NCBI RefSeq assembly: GCF_013390595.1
Contig: NZ_JACAWV010000003.1
Coordinates: forward strand, 1-64,000
DNA length: 64,000 nucleotides
Direction of reading: 5' to 3'
From: Rhizobium sp. RM
GTDB lineage: Bacteria > Pseudomonadota > Alphaproteobacteria > Rhizobiales > Rhizobiaceae
Shown: positions 29,476 to 39,892 of the stretch, piece after piece
How positions within the stretch are numbered: the stretch's first letter is position 1
Layout of the letters: the number at the start of each line of letters is the position of its first letter
Notes under the pieces: model-generated
Database searches by the model: none
Told to the model about the DNA's origin: nothing
Seen by the model: only the letters and a program-made list of their open reading frames with translations
Program-made: the position numbers and the translations under genes

Positions 29476-32400
29476 TTGGCATCTGCCAAACGCATTCTGA
29501 CTATTGCACCGGGAACGCCGTTCCTCAGAACACTCGCGGAAGAGTTGTGCAACGGTACACTCACCGCGTCGTATAAATACGATACGGCCGATCCGCTTTC
29601 CTTGGCCAAGGTTACGATCTACGTGCCGACCCGCCGTTCTGCCCGCGTCTTGCGGTCCGAATTTGTGGACCTGTTGGGCGGGCGGTCGGCTATTCTGCCG
29701 CTTATTCGGCCACTCGGCGAAAGCGATGACGACAGTGGATTCTTCGATATCGAAAATCCTGAAATCATGGATATGGCGCCACCAATTTCCGGCACCGGAC
29801 GCCTGATCGAACTGGCTCGCCTGATTCTGGCATGGCGCAACAGCCTGCCCGATGCGATCCGCGCCGTTCACTCGGACTCACCGCTCGTCGCGCCAGCAAG
29901 TCCTGCCGATGCCGTATGGCTTGCGCGTGCGCTTGGTGAAGTGATCGATGCAATGGACACGGAAGAGAAGGATTGGGAAGCGCTTTCCGAACTGGACACT
30001 GGCGAACATGCCCAATGGTGGCAACTCACCGCTGAGTTCCTGAAAATCGCCAGTGTGTTCTGGCCAGCCCGCCTGGGCGAACTTAACCGGTCATCGGCCG
30101 GGCGGCACCGAAATGCCATTCTGCGCGCCGAAGCAGAACGGCTTGGCAGAATACCAGACACTGGGCCGATCATCGTTGCCGGTTCCACAGGCTCCATTCC
30201 CGCAGCCGCGGACTTCATCGCTTCGGTTGCGTCTCTGCCGCAAGGTGTTGTCGTGCTGCCCGGTCTCGATCTCGCCATGCCCGAGGAGCAATGGCAGGCA
30301 ATCGGTGAGGATTTGACCGATCCCGCGAGCCGGACGCACTCTCAATACGGTCTTTTCTTGCTGCTCCGGAAACTTGCTGTATTGCGGCAGGACGTCGAGC
30401 AGATCGGTCAACTGGATAACGATCTCAAAGACCGTGCCTCTATATTCTCGATGGCGCTTGCCCCGGTAAAATCCACAAGCGAGTGGAACAGGTGGCGCGA
30501 ATCCAAACCCGATGGTTTTTTCGATCACGCCTTCACCTCCGCTACCTTGATCGAAGCTGCCAATGAACGAGAAGAGGCTACTGCAGTCGCGATCGCACTG
30601 AAGTTGGCGCTGGAAAGACCGGTTCGAGGCCGCGCGTCACAAGCTGCCCTCATCACGCCCGATCGCGGTCTGGCGCGACGCGTGGCGACAGAATTAAAGC
30701 GCTTCGGCATCATTGCCGATGATTCAGCCGGTACACCGCTATCGGCAACACCGCAGGCCGGGCTGGTTCAGCTTGTGCTAGAAGCCGTCCTGAGACCCGG
30801 CGACCCCGTCTCCGCTGTTTCGCTTCTCAAACACCCCTTGGCGCGGTTCGGCCTCTCACAAGATGCATTTGAGGCCGCGGCAACAGCTCTGGAACTGATC
30901 GCACTGCGTGGTGGAAGACTGGAAACCGAGATTGGCAATCTGGAGGCCGTCCTCGATGCCCAACTCCTAATGCAGAAGGATGATCGCCACCCGCCGAAAT
31001 GGCGCACAGCACTGCCGGACGGAAGCGTGGAAACGGCCCGTGATCTCGCCAGACGAATCCAGGCGGCAATCGAACCGCTTCAGTCTGCATTTGTCAGCCG
31101 CAGCCGCTCAGGACGTGCTTTAACTGAGAAGCTGCCGCTTTCCAGTTGGTCGGAGCGAACCGGGCGCGTGATCGAGGCGATCTGCGCTGACGAAAATGGC
31201 GATCTGGCGGGACTGTGGTCTGGCGAAGCCGGAGACAAACTCTCCGCATTGTTCTCCGAATTGATGGAAAGCGGTGATGTTCTCGATGCGGACGGACCCC
31301 AATGGATCGATATTTTCGCAGCGTTTGTCACCGGTGATTCCATCAAGCCACGTGCGATGAGTCATCCGCGCGTCTTTATTTTTGGTGCGCTGGAAGCACG
31401 CCTTCAAAATGTCGATACGATTGTCATCGGCGGACTGAATGAAGGGTTGTGGCCGGGGCAAACAGCCAACAATCCGTTCCTGTCGCGAACCATGAAAACG
31501 GCAATCGGCCTGGAACCACCAGAACGAAGTGTCGGACAGCTGGCCCATGATTTCGAAATGGCCAACGGTACGCGCCACATCGTCTATAGCCGGGCCTTGC
31601 GGCAGGGCTCCACGCCAGCCGTCGCATCACGTTGGCTGCAACGCCTGTTGGCACTGGGCGGTGAGGACTTCGCCGAACATCTCAGAGATCGGGGTGAAAC
31701 ATTCCGACGCTGGGCGACCCTCCTCGACGCCGGTATTGAACAGGACGCCGCAAAACGCCCAGCACCAAAACCACCGGCAGAGCTGCAGCCGAAAAGCTAT
31801 TCCTTCAGTGAAGTCGGAAAATTACGCCGCGACCCCTATGCTATCTATGCACGACGCATCCTGCGCCTCGATCCTCTGGGAGAGTTCAACCGCGACCCAA
31901 GTGCGGCCGACCGTGGCACGCTTTACCACACCATCATCGAACGTTATTCGCGAGAAGGCCATATTCCGGGAACGCCTGCTTCACTGGATGCGATGCACCG
32001 CATTCTCAACGAATGTTTCGATTCGGAAAATCTGCCGCCACATGTCGATGTCATCTGGCGTCCACGCTTCGAAGCCGTGGCGCGCGCCTTCATCGACTGG
32101 GAGCGCGAGAGATATCCCTCGATCCGACGCAGCTTTTTCGAGGCAAGAGCCGGACAGGAAATTGCTGAGGCAGGCATTCGTCTGACAGGCATTGCCGACC
32201 GTATCGACATCAAGACAAGCGGTCATGCCGATATCATCGACTACAAGACCGGGCTTGCTCCTTCCGTCAATCAGGCTCGTGCTCTTCTTGACCCGCAGCT
32301 TTCGCTGGAGGCGGCCGCGTTGATGCGCGGCGCATTCAAGGATGCAGGATCGCCAACTCCGGAAAACCTGATCTATGTCCGGTTGCGCCCAGGCGACCGA

Positions 32401-32649
32401 TTTCATTGGGACCAGGTTAACAACGAAGGCGCTGCAAGAAGCAAAAAACCACCGAAGTCTGCCATCGATCTGGCAACGGAATCGATCGATCAGCTTGCAA
32501 AGTTCGTTGGCTCCCTGAGAGACGGCAAAAACGGTTTTGCTTCCCGTCTGGTGCCTGAAGAACAGCAATCTTACGGTGGCGAATATGATCACCTTGCCCG
32601 CGTTTCCGAATGGTCGACGGCAGAACCAGGAGACGGCGATGGCGATTGA
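29476..32649 (+). CDS. addB: Double-strand break repair protein AddB, alphaproteobacterial type
   Basis: 1057-residue subunit of the AddAB helicase-nuclease that processes DNA ends for RecA. The body is helicase-like but lacks a clear Walker A, as in alphaproteobacterial AddB. The C-terminal PD-(D/E)XK nuclease has Asp922 and Lys924 in IIDYKTGLAP and an upstream GIADRIDI. The start is a TTG at 29476 with only a weak upstream purine stretch (GTGAGACAAG). No earlier or nearer ATG keeps the N-terminal homology (RILTIAPGTPFL). It starts 9 bases after murU and overlaps addA by 11 bases. Confidence 0.92.
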   Translation: MASAKRILTIAPGTPFLRTLAEELCNGTLTASYKYDTADPLSLAKVTIYVPTRRSARVLRSEFVDLLGGRSAILPLIRPLGESDDDSGFFDIENPEIMDMAPPISGTGRLIELARLILAWRNSLPDAIRAVHSDSPLVAPASPADAVWLARALGEVIDAMDTEEKDWEALSELDTGEHAQWWQLTAEFLKIASVFWPARLGELNRSSAGRHRNAILRAEAERLGRIPDTGPIIVAGSTGSIPAAADFIASVASLPQGVVVLPGLDLAMPEEQWQAIGEDLTDPASRTHSQYGLFLLLRKLAVLRQDVEQIGQLDNDLKDRASIFSMALAPVKSTSEWNRWRESKPDGFFDHAFTSATLIEAANEREEATAVAIALKLALERPVRGRASQAALITPDRGLARRVATELKRFGIIADDSAGTPLSATPQAGLVQLVLEAVLRPGDPVSAVSLLKHPLARFGLSQDAFEAAATALELIALRGGRLETEIGNLEAVLDAQLLMQKDDRHPPKWRTALPDGSVETARDLARRIQAAIEPLQSAFVSRSRSGRALTEKLPLSSWSERTGRVIEAICADENGDLAGLWSGEAGDKLSALFSELMESGDVLDADGPQWIDIFAAFVTGDSIKPRAMSHPRVFIFGALEARLQNVDTIVIGGLNEGLWPGQTANNPFLSRTMKTAIGLEPPERSVGQLAHDFEMANGTRHIVYSRALRQGSTPAVASRWLQRLLALGGEDFAEHLRDRGETFRRWATLLDAGIEQDAAKRPAPKPPAELQPKSYSFSEVGKLRRDPYAIYARRILRLDPLGEFNRDPSAADRGTLYHTIIERYSREGHIPGTPASLDAMHRILNECFDSENLPPHVDVIWRPRFEAVARAFIDWERERYPSIRRSFFEARAGQEIAEAGIRLTGIADRIDIKTSGHADIIDYKTGLAPSVNQARALLDPQLSLEAAALMRGAFKDAGSPTPENLIYVRLRPGDRFHWDQVNNEGAARSKKPPKSAIDLATESIDQLAKFVGSLRDGKNGFASRLVPEEQQSYGGEYDHLARVSEWSTAEPGDGDGD

Positions 32650-35600
32650 TCTTTTCGATGCTGGCCCTATCGCCGACAATCCTGAAAGCTGGATCGACTG
32701 GACGACCGCGCGCCAGAGGCTTGCGTCCGATCCGGGAAGCTCCGCCTGGGTGTCCGCCAATGCCGGTTCCGGCAAAACACATGTGCTGACCCAGCGTGTG
32801 ATCCGTCTGCTGCTTGCCGGTTGCCGGCCCTCGGCCATCCTCTGCCTTACCTACACCAAGGCTGCGGCCTCGGAAATGTCGAGCCGCGTCTTCGATCGAT
32901 TGGCCGAGTGGGCTACTTTGCCGGATTCCGATCTCAGAGACCGGATTGCTTCCATCGAAGGCAAGATACCTGATCTTATCAAGCTTGCGGAGGCTCGCCG
33001 TCTGTTCGCCAAGGCGCTGGAAACACCTGGTGGTCTTAAAATCCAAACCATCCACGCGTTTTGTGAAGCTTTGCTGCACCAGTTTCCACTCGAGGCCAAT
33101 GTTGCCGGGCATTTCTCCGTTCTGGATGATCGCGCAGCCGCCACCCTGCTTGCGGAGGCGCGTCGATCTCTTCTGACAGCGGTATCAATAGACAACGATG
33201 CCGAGCTGGCGAGTTCCCTTGCCTATGTTCTTGATCTTGCCGATGAAAGCGGCCTTGAATCGCTGTTGAGCGCCATTATCGCCAATCGCAGTGCGCTGCG
33301 CGCCTTCCTGCATGAAGCACGGCAGTCAGGCGGCCTTGATGCCACATTGCGCTTTGCCATGCAGATCAAGGCGGGAGAAACGCTTGAAACGGCCGCCGCC
33401 GCCTACTGGCCCCTGCCCGGTCTTTCGGGTCTGGCACTCGACACTTATCTGACGCTCGCCGACGAACTCGGTGGCTCCCGCGTTATCGACGTAGCCTACG
33501 CATTGCGGGAAGCCAAACGGCAAACCGACCCATTGCAACGCATGGCATTCGTTGAGGCCGCTCTTTTAACGGCCAAGGGCGATAAAAAATCGGATGCCTA
33601 CGTCATCAACAAGGCCATGCAGAAAGCGTCACCCGATCTCATCGATGCGCTGACGCTGGCGAGAGACCATGTCGCATCGTGCCGGGAACGCTACCGCCTG
33701 CTGCGTATGCTGGAAGCCACCCAGGCTGCTCTGGTGTTGGCGGAGCGGCTGATCGGCGACTTCGAGGATCTGAAAAAGCAACGCAGTCAGCTCGATTTCG
33801 AGGATCTGATCGAAAGGGCCGCCAATCTCCTGAACCGGGATACGGCTGGCGCCTGGGTTCACTACAAGCTGGATCAGGGCATTGACCATATTCTCGTCGA
33901 CGAGGCGCAGGACACCAGCCCGGTGCAATGGTCCATCATTCAGTCGCTTGCGGCAGATTTCTTTAGCGGCGAGAGTGCCCGCAAGGGCCGGCGCACCCTG
34001 TTTGCAGTGGGTGACGAGAAGCAGTCGATCTACTCGTTTCAGGGGGCGCGGCCGGAGCGTTTCTCGCAGGAACGCGAAGAGACCAAACGACGCGTGGATG
34101 CCGTGGAACAGCAGTTTCATCGTATCCGGCTACCGCTCTCCTTCCGATCCACCGAAGATGTCTTGGCTGCTGTCGACCAGGTATTTGCCAACCCCGACAA
34201 CGCCAGCGGTTTGAGTGCCGACAAGGAGCCGGTCGAACACCGATCCAACCGGGCCGGACAGCCGGGAACGGTTGAAGTCTGGGACATGGTGGTCCCAGAA
34301 ATCACCGAAAACGAAGAGGATTGGACTGCGCCCTTTGATGCGCTGCGAGAGAGCGCTCCCCCTGCGATAGTCGCACGCAGGATAGCTGCGCGCATCGCGG
34401 AGATGATCGGCAAGGAGACGATTGCCGAGAAAGGTGTCGAGCGGGCAATCGAGCCGGGTGACATTCTCGTGCTGGTGCGAAAACGCCATGCCTTCGTTAA
34501 TGCGCTGACCCGTGAGTTGAAGCAGCGCAAGAATATTCCTGTTGCCGGTGCCGACCGTCTTCGGCTGACCGATCACATCGCCGTCCAGGATCTGCTTGCA
34601 CTTGGCCGGTTTGTGGTGTTGCCGCAGGACGATCTTTCGCTCGCTGCACTCCTGAAAAGCCCACTTTTCAACCTGACCGAGGACGATGTTTTCGCGGTCT
34701 GTGCCGAACGCGCGGATACCGAAAGTGCCTGGCAACGGCTGATACACCTTGCCGAAAACGACAGCCGTCTCGGGATGGTTCGGCAGAAACTGCAAAGTTT
34801 CATCTCGCTTTCCAAGACAGCAACGGTGCATGATTTCTTCGCCGCCGTTCTGACCCTGTTTGATGGTCGAAAACAGTTTCTCGGCCGATTGGGCAACGAG
34901 GCCAGTGACGTTCTAGACGAGTTTCTTTCTTTCGCGCTGGATCACGAAAAGGCCGGCATGCCCGGCCTTCAGGCATTCATATCGGTTCTGGAAACCGATT
35001 CTCCTGAGGTGAAGCGCGAGCAGGACAAGGATCGTGGCGAAGTACGCATCATGACTGTGCATGCTTCAAAGGGGCTTGAGGCGCCGGTCGTGTTTGTCGT
35101 TGATGGCGGTTCAAAGGCTTTCAACCACAGCCATCTGCCAAGCCTGCGTTTTATCGAAAAGCCCGACACCGCCTTCCCGGTCTGGTTACCCGGCAGTGGT
35201 TTTTCCAACAGTCTGGTGGAAGCGGATAAAGACAGGCTGAAGGATGCGGCCGAAGAAGAATACCGGCGCCTGCTTTACGTGGCAATGACGCGCGCCGCCG
35301 ACCACCTGATTGTTTGCGGGTATCGGGGCCCGACAGAAAACCCTGAATGCTGGCATGCAATTGTCAAAACCGCCCTCTCCGACCATCCAGAGCGTTCAAA
35401 GCCACAACAGTTCTCTGCCGGAGGCGAGGATTGGGACGGCGTGCTGTGGCGATCCTCGGACGTGCGTTCGGTCCAACACACACAGGCAACGGCGGAAATC
35501 GCGGATGAGCAGGAAATCCATCTTCCCGCCGGACTGCTGACGCCTTTGCCACCGCTGCCTTCACTCCCACGACCCCTTAGCCCCTCGGGCGTCGGTATGA

Positions 35601-36193
35601 TCGTCGATGACGGGGCCGACGACCTGATCGTATCCTCGCGGCTTTTTACGCAGAAAACGGTGGGGTCGACGCTAGCCCTGCAACGAGGAAGGCTGGTGCA
35701 TCGCATGTTGCAAACCTTGCCGGATTTCCCCGATGATGCGCGCGAAGCGGCAGCCCGGCGTTATGCGGATCGCGCAGCGCAATTCTGGCCTTCGTCCGAG
35801 CGTGAATCATTGATCGAAGCGGTGTTGCGCGTGATTTCGGAGCCAGCCATTCAATGCGCCTTTTCACCGAACAGCAGGGCAGAAGTTTCTGTCATGGGTA
35901 CCATGACACTCGGCAGGCAGGATTATGCCGTTTCCGGCCGCATCGACCGGCTGGCGGTCGATGGCGACCGCGTTATTCTGGTCGATTACAAGACCAACCG
36001 GGCTCCGCCTCGCGCTGCCAATGAAATTCCTTTTGCGCATATTGCGCAGCTTGCCATCTATCGGGAAATCCTGACCCCGCTCTATCCGGACAAGACCTTT
36101 GTCTGCGCACTGGTTTATACGGAAAACGCGTCTTTCGTGACGCTTGGAAACGATGCTATGACGCAGGCCCTTGCCGCAATAAAAACAAAGTGA
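32639..36193 (+). CDS. addA: Double-strand break repair helicase AddA
   Basis: 1184-residue UvrD-type helicase and nuclease of AddAB. Walker A lies at 39-47 (SANAGSGKT), Walker B in ILVDEAQDTSP, further helicase motifs in GDEKQSIYSFQGA and RRLLYVAMTRA. The C-terminal nuclease has Asp1116 and Lys1118 in LVDYKTNRAPP. The ATG at 32639 has AGGAGA about 6 bases upstream and overlaps the end of addB, so the two subunits are translationally coupled. The frame is open further upstream inside addB but without homology. Confidence 0.95.
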   Translation: MAIDLFDAGPIADNPESWIDWTTARQRLASDPGSSAWVSANAGSGKTHVLTQRVIRLLLAGCRPSAILCLTYTKAAASEMSSRVFDRLAEWATLPDSDLRDRIASIEGKIPDLIKLAEARRLFAKALETPGGLKIQTIHAFCEALLHQFPLEANVAGHFSVLDDRAAATLLAEARRSLLTAVSIDNDAELASSLAYVLDLADESGLESLLSAIIANRSALRAFLHEARQSGGLDATLRFAMQIKAGETLETAAAAYWPLPGLSGLALDTYLTLADELGGSRVIDVAYALREAKRQTDPLQRMAFVEAALLTAKGDKKSDAYVINKAMQKASPDLIDALTLARDHVASCRERYRLLRMLEATQAALVLAERLIGDFEDLKKQRSQLDFEDLIERAANLLNRDTAGAWVHYKLDQGIDHILVDEAQDTSPVQWSIIQSLAADFFSGESARKGRRTLFAVGDEKQSIYSFQGARPERFSQEREETKRRVDAVEQQFHRIRLPLSFRSTEDVLAAVDQVFANPDNASGLSADKEPVEHRSNRAGQPGTVEVWDMVVPEITENEEDWTAPFDALRESAPPAIVARRIAARIAEMIGKETIAEKGVERAIEPGDILVLVRKRHAFVNALTRELKQRKNIPVAGADRLRLTDHIAVQDLLALGRFVVLPQDDLSLAALLKSPLFNLTEDDVFAVCAERADTESAWQRLIHLAENDSRLGMVRQKLQSFISLSKTATVHDFFAAVLTLFDGRKQFLGRLGNEASDVLDEFLSFALDHEKAGMPGLQAFISVLETDSPEVKREQDKDRGEVRIMTVHASKGLEAPVVFVVDGGSKAFNHSHLPSLRFIEKPDTAFPVWLPGSGFSNSLVEADKDRLKDAAEEEYRRLLYVAMTRAADHLIVCGYRGPTENPECWHAIVKTALSDHPERSKPQQFSAGGEDWDGVLWRSSDVRSVQHTQATAEIADEQEIHLPAGLLTPLPPLPSLPRPLSPSGVGMIVDDGADDLIVSSRLFTQKTVGSTLALQRGRLVHRMLQTLPDFPDDAREAAARRYADRAAQFWPSSERESLIEAVLRVISEPAIQCAFSPNSRAEVSVMGTMTLGRQDYAVSGRIDRLAVDGDRVILVDYKTNRAPPRAANEIPFAHIAQLAIYREILTPLYPDKTFVCALVYTENASFVTLGNDAMTQALAAIKTK

Positions 36194-36271
36194 GATACCG
36201 GGGCATTGAAATTCTCCCCTGCCCGCATCACATCGATAGCGGAAAAAGATTCACTGAAAGGAGAGCCAGAT

Positions 36272-36592
36272 ATGGCTACCGTAAAAGTCGATGCCGCCAA
36301 CTTCCAGTCCGAAGTTCTCGATTCCGCTGAACCCGTTGTCGTGGACTTCTGGGCTGAATGGTGCGGCCCGTGCAAGATGATCGCCCCCAGCCTTGAAGAA
36401 ATCTCTTCTGAGCTTGCTGGCAAGGTCAAGGTTGCCAAGCTGAACATCGACGAAAACCCCGAACTGGCCGCCCAGTTTGGCGTTCGCTCCATTCCGACGC
36501 TTGCCATGTTCAAGGGTGGCGAAGTGGCAGACATCAAGGTTGGTGCAGCTCCCAAGACTGCGCTTTCCGCCTGGATTTCCGGCGCTGCCTGA
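36272..36592 (+). CDS. trxA: Thioredoxin
   Basis: 106-residue thioredoxin with active site W-C-G-P-C (30-34, in [14 protein letters not shown]) and the cis-Pro loop SIPTLAMF. Cytoplasmic disulfide reductase for many targets. The ATG at 36272 has AGGAGA 8 bases upstream; in-frame sequence upstream to 36206 lacks homology. It lies 78 bases after addA, so it may be read through from that operon or have its own promoter. A strong terminator follows. Confidence 0.96.
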   Translation: MATVKVDAANFQSEVLDSAEPVVVDFWAEWCGPCKMIAPSLEEISSELAGKVKVAKLNIDENPELAAQFGVRSIPTLAMFKGGEVADIKVGAAPKTALSAWISGAA

Positions 36593-36612
36593 GATTACAG
36601 TATGTTGAGATG

Positions 36613-36642
36613 AAAAAAGCCCCGGTTTACCGGGGCTTTTTT
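36613..36642 (+). terminator. Bidirectional intrinsic terminator between trxA and folC
   Basis: AAGCCCCGG (36617-36625) pairs with CCGGGGCTT (36630-36638) around TTTA, flanked by A-run and T-run. It serves trxA on plus and folC on minus. Confidence 0.92.
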
Positions 36643-37984
36643 ATTGAGGTATTGTTCCGTTCAGAGCCAACGCATTGCCGGCGAGATAGAGCGAACCGCC
36701 GATCAGAATACGCGGCGGCGGCGCCTCAGGATCAAGATGGCGAACCAGCTCTTCCAATGCCTCGGAGATGGAAGATGTGGGAGCAGCCACCAGACCTGCA
36801 TCAAAAGCCGCATGGGCAAGCACCACCGGATCAATCGCCGCATCCGTACCCGTTATCGGAACGGTGAAGACATATTCGGCGATATCAGCGAACGCCTTGA
36901 AATAACCGACGGGATCTTTGGTGTTGATCATTCCCGCGATGATAAACAGTGGTCGGGGTTTCTTTTCCTCGAAACCAGCCATGGCTTCAGCGATAACTTC
37001 ACCGGCGCCAGGATTGTGGCCACCGTCGACCCAGATTTCTGAACCCTCGGGCGCCAGATCGGCGATATTGCCGTCCTGAATGCGCTGTAGTCGACCAGGC
37101 CATTCGACGGACGTCATCGCCTTTTCAACCATACGCTCCGTCACCTCGAAACCGGCAGCCTTGACGGCGCGAATAGCAGCGGCAGCATTGGCCAGTTGAT
37201 GACGGCCGGGAAGTCTGGGAAGCGGCGCATCCGTCAACCCGAACTCGTCCTGATAGACCATTCGGCCAAATTCTTCATGCGCAGCAAAATCCTGTCCGTA
37301 GACAGTGACCGGACAGCCCAGCCGCTCCGCTGTGTTGACCAGAACATCAAGCGCGGCATCGTATTCCTGATGACCAATCACCACCGGGAAACCGCTCTTC
37401 ATAATGCCCGCCTTTTCCGCGGCAATCAGCTCGACACGATCGCCCAGATAGGCCTGATGATCGAGCGATATGGGCATGATGACGGATACGGCAGGGTTGT
37501 TGATGACGTTGGTCGCATCGAAGCGGCCACCAAGCCCAACCTCGACAATGGCTGCATCAGCGGGCTGTTCCGAAAACAGCAGGAACATCACCGCTGTCAA
37601 AATCTCGAAAACCGTAATCATCTGCCCGTCGTTGGCATCTGCCACGCGCCGCAAAGCATCGGCGAACAGGGCATCTTCGACATAGCGGCCCTTGGCGCCG
37701 GAGACACCAATACGGTAGCGCTCATGCCAGTTGACCAGATGCGGTGACGTATGCACGTGTACGGAAAGGCCTGCCGCTTCGAGCAAGGCGCGACAGAAGG
37801 CCGTAACAGACCCTTTGCCGTTCGTGCCGGCAACATGGATAACCGGCGGCAATCGCTTCTGCGGATTACCGAGTTTTTCAAGAAGGCGGGAAATTCTGTC
37901 GAGCGAGAGATCGAAGCCTTTCGGATGCAATTGCATCAGCTCTTCGATGATCTGCTCGGCCTCGCTTATTGCGGGCTTCGTCAT
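36641..37984 (-). CDS. folC: Bifunctional folylpolyglutamate/dihydrofolate synthase
   Basis: 447-residue Mur-ligase-family enzyme that adds Glu to dihydropteroate and folates. The P-loop is GTNGKGS (53-59) in IHVAGTNGKGSV. TSPHLVNWHERYRI, VGLGGRFDATN and DGGHNPGAG are family motifs. I choose the ATG at 37984, where homology starts and length is typical. Earlier in-frame starts (38020, 38152) add a charged leader without similarity. Last gene of trpF-trpB-trpA-accD-folC, 124 bases after accD, ending at a shared terminator. Confidence 0.93.
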   Translation of the reverse strand: MTKPAISEAEQIIEELMQLHPKGFDLSLDRISRLLEKLGNPQKRLPPVIHVAGTNGKGSVTAFCRALLEAAGLSVHVHTSPHLVNWHERYRIGVSGAKGRYVEDALFADALRRVADANDGQMITVFEILTAVMFLLFSEQPADAAIVEVGLGGRFDATNVINNPAVSVIMPISLDHQAYLGDRVELIAAEKAGIMKSGFPVVIGHQEYDAALDVLVNTAERLGCPVTVYGQDFAAHEEFGRMVYQDEFGLTDAPLPRLPGRHQLANAAAAIRAVKAAGFEVTERMVEKAMTSVEWPGRLQRIQDGNIADLAPEGSEIWVDGGHNPGAGEVIAEAMAGFEEKKPRPLFIIAGMINTKDPVGYFKAFADIAEYVFTVPITGTDAAIDPVVLAHAAFDAGLVAAPTSSISEALEELVRHLDPEAPPPRILIGGSLYLAGNALALNGTIPQ

Positions 37985-38108
37985 GTCTTCTAACCGCCTT
38001 TCAGGCGCTGATCCGGTCATCTGTCCGCCGCATCGGAGGGTGTCGTCCTGCGTCGGTGTATCATCGTCCCGAAGCCGGCGCGCGGCCTCGGGCGACATTC
38101 TCTGTTCT

Positions 38109-39008
38109 TCAGGCCGATGCTGCGAGCGCAACCTGGTTGTGTTCAGTGACATCAGCCGGAGCTTTCGTCATGATCTTCAGGAGGTTGGCCAGCGTATCGG
38201 GGATATCGTGGCGATCGACCACCATGTCCACCATGCCATGCTCCAGCAGATATTCCGATGTCTGGAAGCCCTCGGGGAGCTTTTCACGGATTGTCTGCTC
38301 GATAACGCGCTTGCCCGCGAAGCAGATTTCTGCACCCGGTTCGGCAATATGGACGTCACCCAGCATTGCATAGGATGCCGTAACACCGCCTGTGGTCGGG
38401 TTCGTCAGAACCACGATGTAAGGCATGCCGGCTTCTTTCAGCATGTTGACGGCAACAGTCGTACGCGGCAACTGCATCAGCGAAAGTATGCCTTCCTGCA
38501 TACGGGCGCCACCGGAAGCCGGGAACATGACCAGCGGGCAACGCTCGGAAATGGCACGTTCGAATGCCTTGACGATTGCTTCACCGGCCGCAATGCCCAG
38601 CGAACCGCCCATGAACTGGAATTCATGCACGACGGCAACGATCTTCAAGCCTTTGAGGTTACCGACACCGGCAAGGATCGTGTCTTCCTGATCCGTCTTG
38701 ATGCGGCTGTCGCGCAGACGGTCGGTGTATTTTTTTGAATCGCGGAACTTCAGGGGGTCCTGAGCAACCTTCGGCTGCGGAAGCGCTTCGAACACGCCGC
38801 CATCAAAAAGGGTCGCAAGACGGGCTTTCGCCGGCATCTTCATATGGTAGCCGGAGGCCGGGATTACCCACAGGTTCTCCTCGAGATCCTTGTGGAAGAC
38901 CATTTCGCCGGTTTCCGGGCATTTGATCCAGAGGTTTTCCGGAACATCGTTGCGACGGCCGAGCATGGAATTGATCCGCGGCCGAACATAGTTGGTAATC
39001 CAGTTCAC
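38109..39008 (-). CDS. accD: Acetyl-CoA carboxylase carboxyltransferase subunit beta
   Basis: 299-residue beta subunit of acetyl-CoA carboxyltransferase, first committed step of fatty acid synthesis, working with AccA. The start is a GTG at 39008 with AGGAG 8 bases upstream on the minus strand, giving [13 protein letters not shown]. The crotonase-fold domain is intact ([25 protein letters not shown]). The N-terminal zinc ribbon is degenerate. Of the four Cys positions known in E. coli AccD only Cys30 remains; the others are Thr33, Ile49 and Ser52. This appears to be shared by related rhizobia from memory. It follows trpA by 40 bases. Confidence 0.95.
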   Translation of the reverse strand: MNWITNYVRPRINSMLGRRNDVPENLWIKCPETGEMVFHKDLEENLWVIPASGYHMKMPAKARLATLFDGGVFEALPQPKVAQDPLKFRDSKKYTDRLRDSRIKTDQEDTILAGVGNLKGLKIVAVVHEFQFMGGSLGIAAGEAIVKAFERAISERCPLVMFPASGGARMQEGILSLMQLPRTTVAVNMLKEAGMPYIVVLTNPTTGGVTASYAMLGDVHIAEPGAEICFAGKRVIEQTIREKLPEGFQTSEYLLEHGMVDMVVDRHDIPDTLANLLKIMTKAPADVTEHNQVALAASA

Positions 39009-39048
39009 TTGAATACTCCTGTGACTGACTGCGCTTAACCGAACAAGA

Positions 39049-39888
39049 TTATTCGGCAGCAGCAAGGCGCGATGCACGCACGCCCGTTGAAAGTCCCTTT
39101 ACCAGTGTCGTGACAGACGAAACGGTATCGGCTGTCGCTTTTCCATCTGCGCTAAGGCTGCCTGCAACCTGTGCAACAATTGCCGAACCGACCACAACAC
39201 CATCAGCCATGGCGCCAATCGTCCGGGCGTGATCTGCAGTCTTTACGCCAAAACCGACGCATACCGGAAGATCGGTGTGGGCCTTAATACGTCCGACAGC
39301 CTTGGAGATCAATGCGGGATCTGGCAGAGCCGAACCGGTGATACCGTTCATCGACACGTAATAAACGAAGCCGGACGTATGGTTGAGAACGGTCGGCAAG
39401 CGTTTTTCATCTGTCGTCGGCGTGGTCAGACGAATGAAGTTGATGCCGTACTTGAGCGCGGGAATGCAAAGCTCATCATCCATCTCCGCCGGCAGATCAA
39501 CAACGATCAGTCCATCGATCCCTGCATCGAGTGCATCGGCCAGGAACTTTTCAACGCCGTAGATATAGATGGGATTGTAGTAACCCATAAGAACGATCGG
39601 GGTTGCGTCGTCATCCTTGCGGAATTCTCGGGCGATATCGAGTGTGCCCTTCAGCGTCTGACCGCTCTTCAATGCGCGCTGACCGGCCATCTGGATTGCC
39701 GGGCCATCGGCCATAGGATCAGAAAACGGCATGCCGAGTTCGATCACGTCCGCACCAGCTTCCGGCAATGCCTTCATGATGGCAAGCGATGTGTCAAAAT
39801 CCGGATCGCCGCCCATGAAGTAGGTAATCAGGGCCGGGCGATTTTGGGCGCGCAGATCGGCGAAGCGTTTGTCCATACGTGCGGTCAT
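39049..39888 (-). CDS. trpA: Tryptophan synthase alpha subunit
   Basis: 279-residue beta/alpha-barrel subunit that cleaves indole-glycerol phosphate to indole. The catalytic acids lie in [19 protein letters not shown], and [14 protein letters not shown] binds phosphate. The ATG at 39888 is 4 bases after the trpB stop; a second in-frame ATG at 39876 is possible. Extension to 39945 would run into trpB and is rejected. It channels indole to TrpB, encoded immediately upstream. Confidence 0.96.
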   Translation of the reverse strand: MTARMDKRFADLRAQNRPALITYFMGGDPDFDTSLAIMKALPEAGADVIELGMPFSDPMADGPAIQMAGQRALKSGQTLKGTLDIAREFRKDDDATPIVLMGYYNPIYIYGVEKFLADALDAGIDGLIVVDLPAEMDDELCIPALKYGINFIRLTTPTTDEKRLPTVLNHTSGFVYYVSMNGITGSALPDPALISKAVGRIKAHTDLPVCVGFGVKTADHARTIGAMADGVVVGSAIVAQVAGSLSADGKATADTVSSVTTLVKGLSTGVRASRLAAAE

Positions 39889-39892
39889 GATC

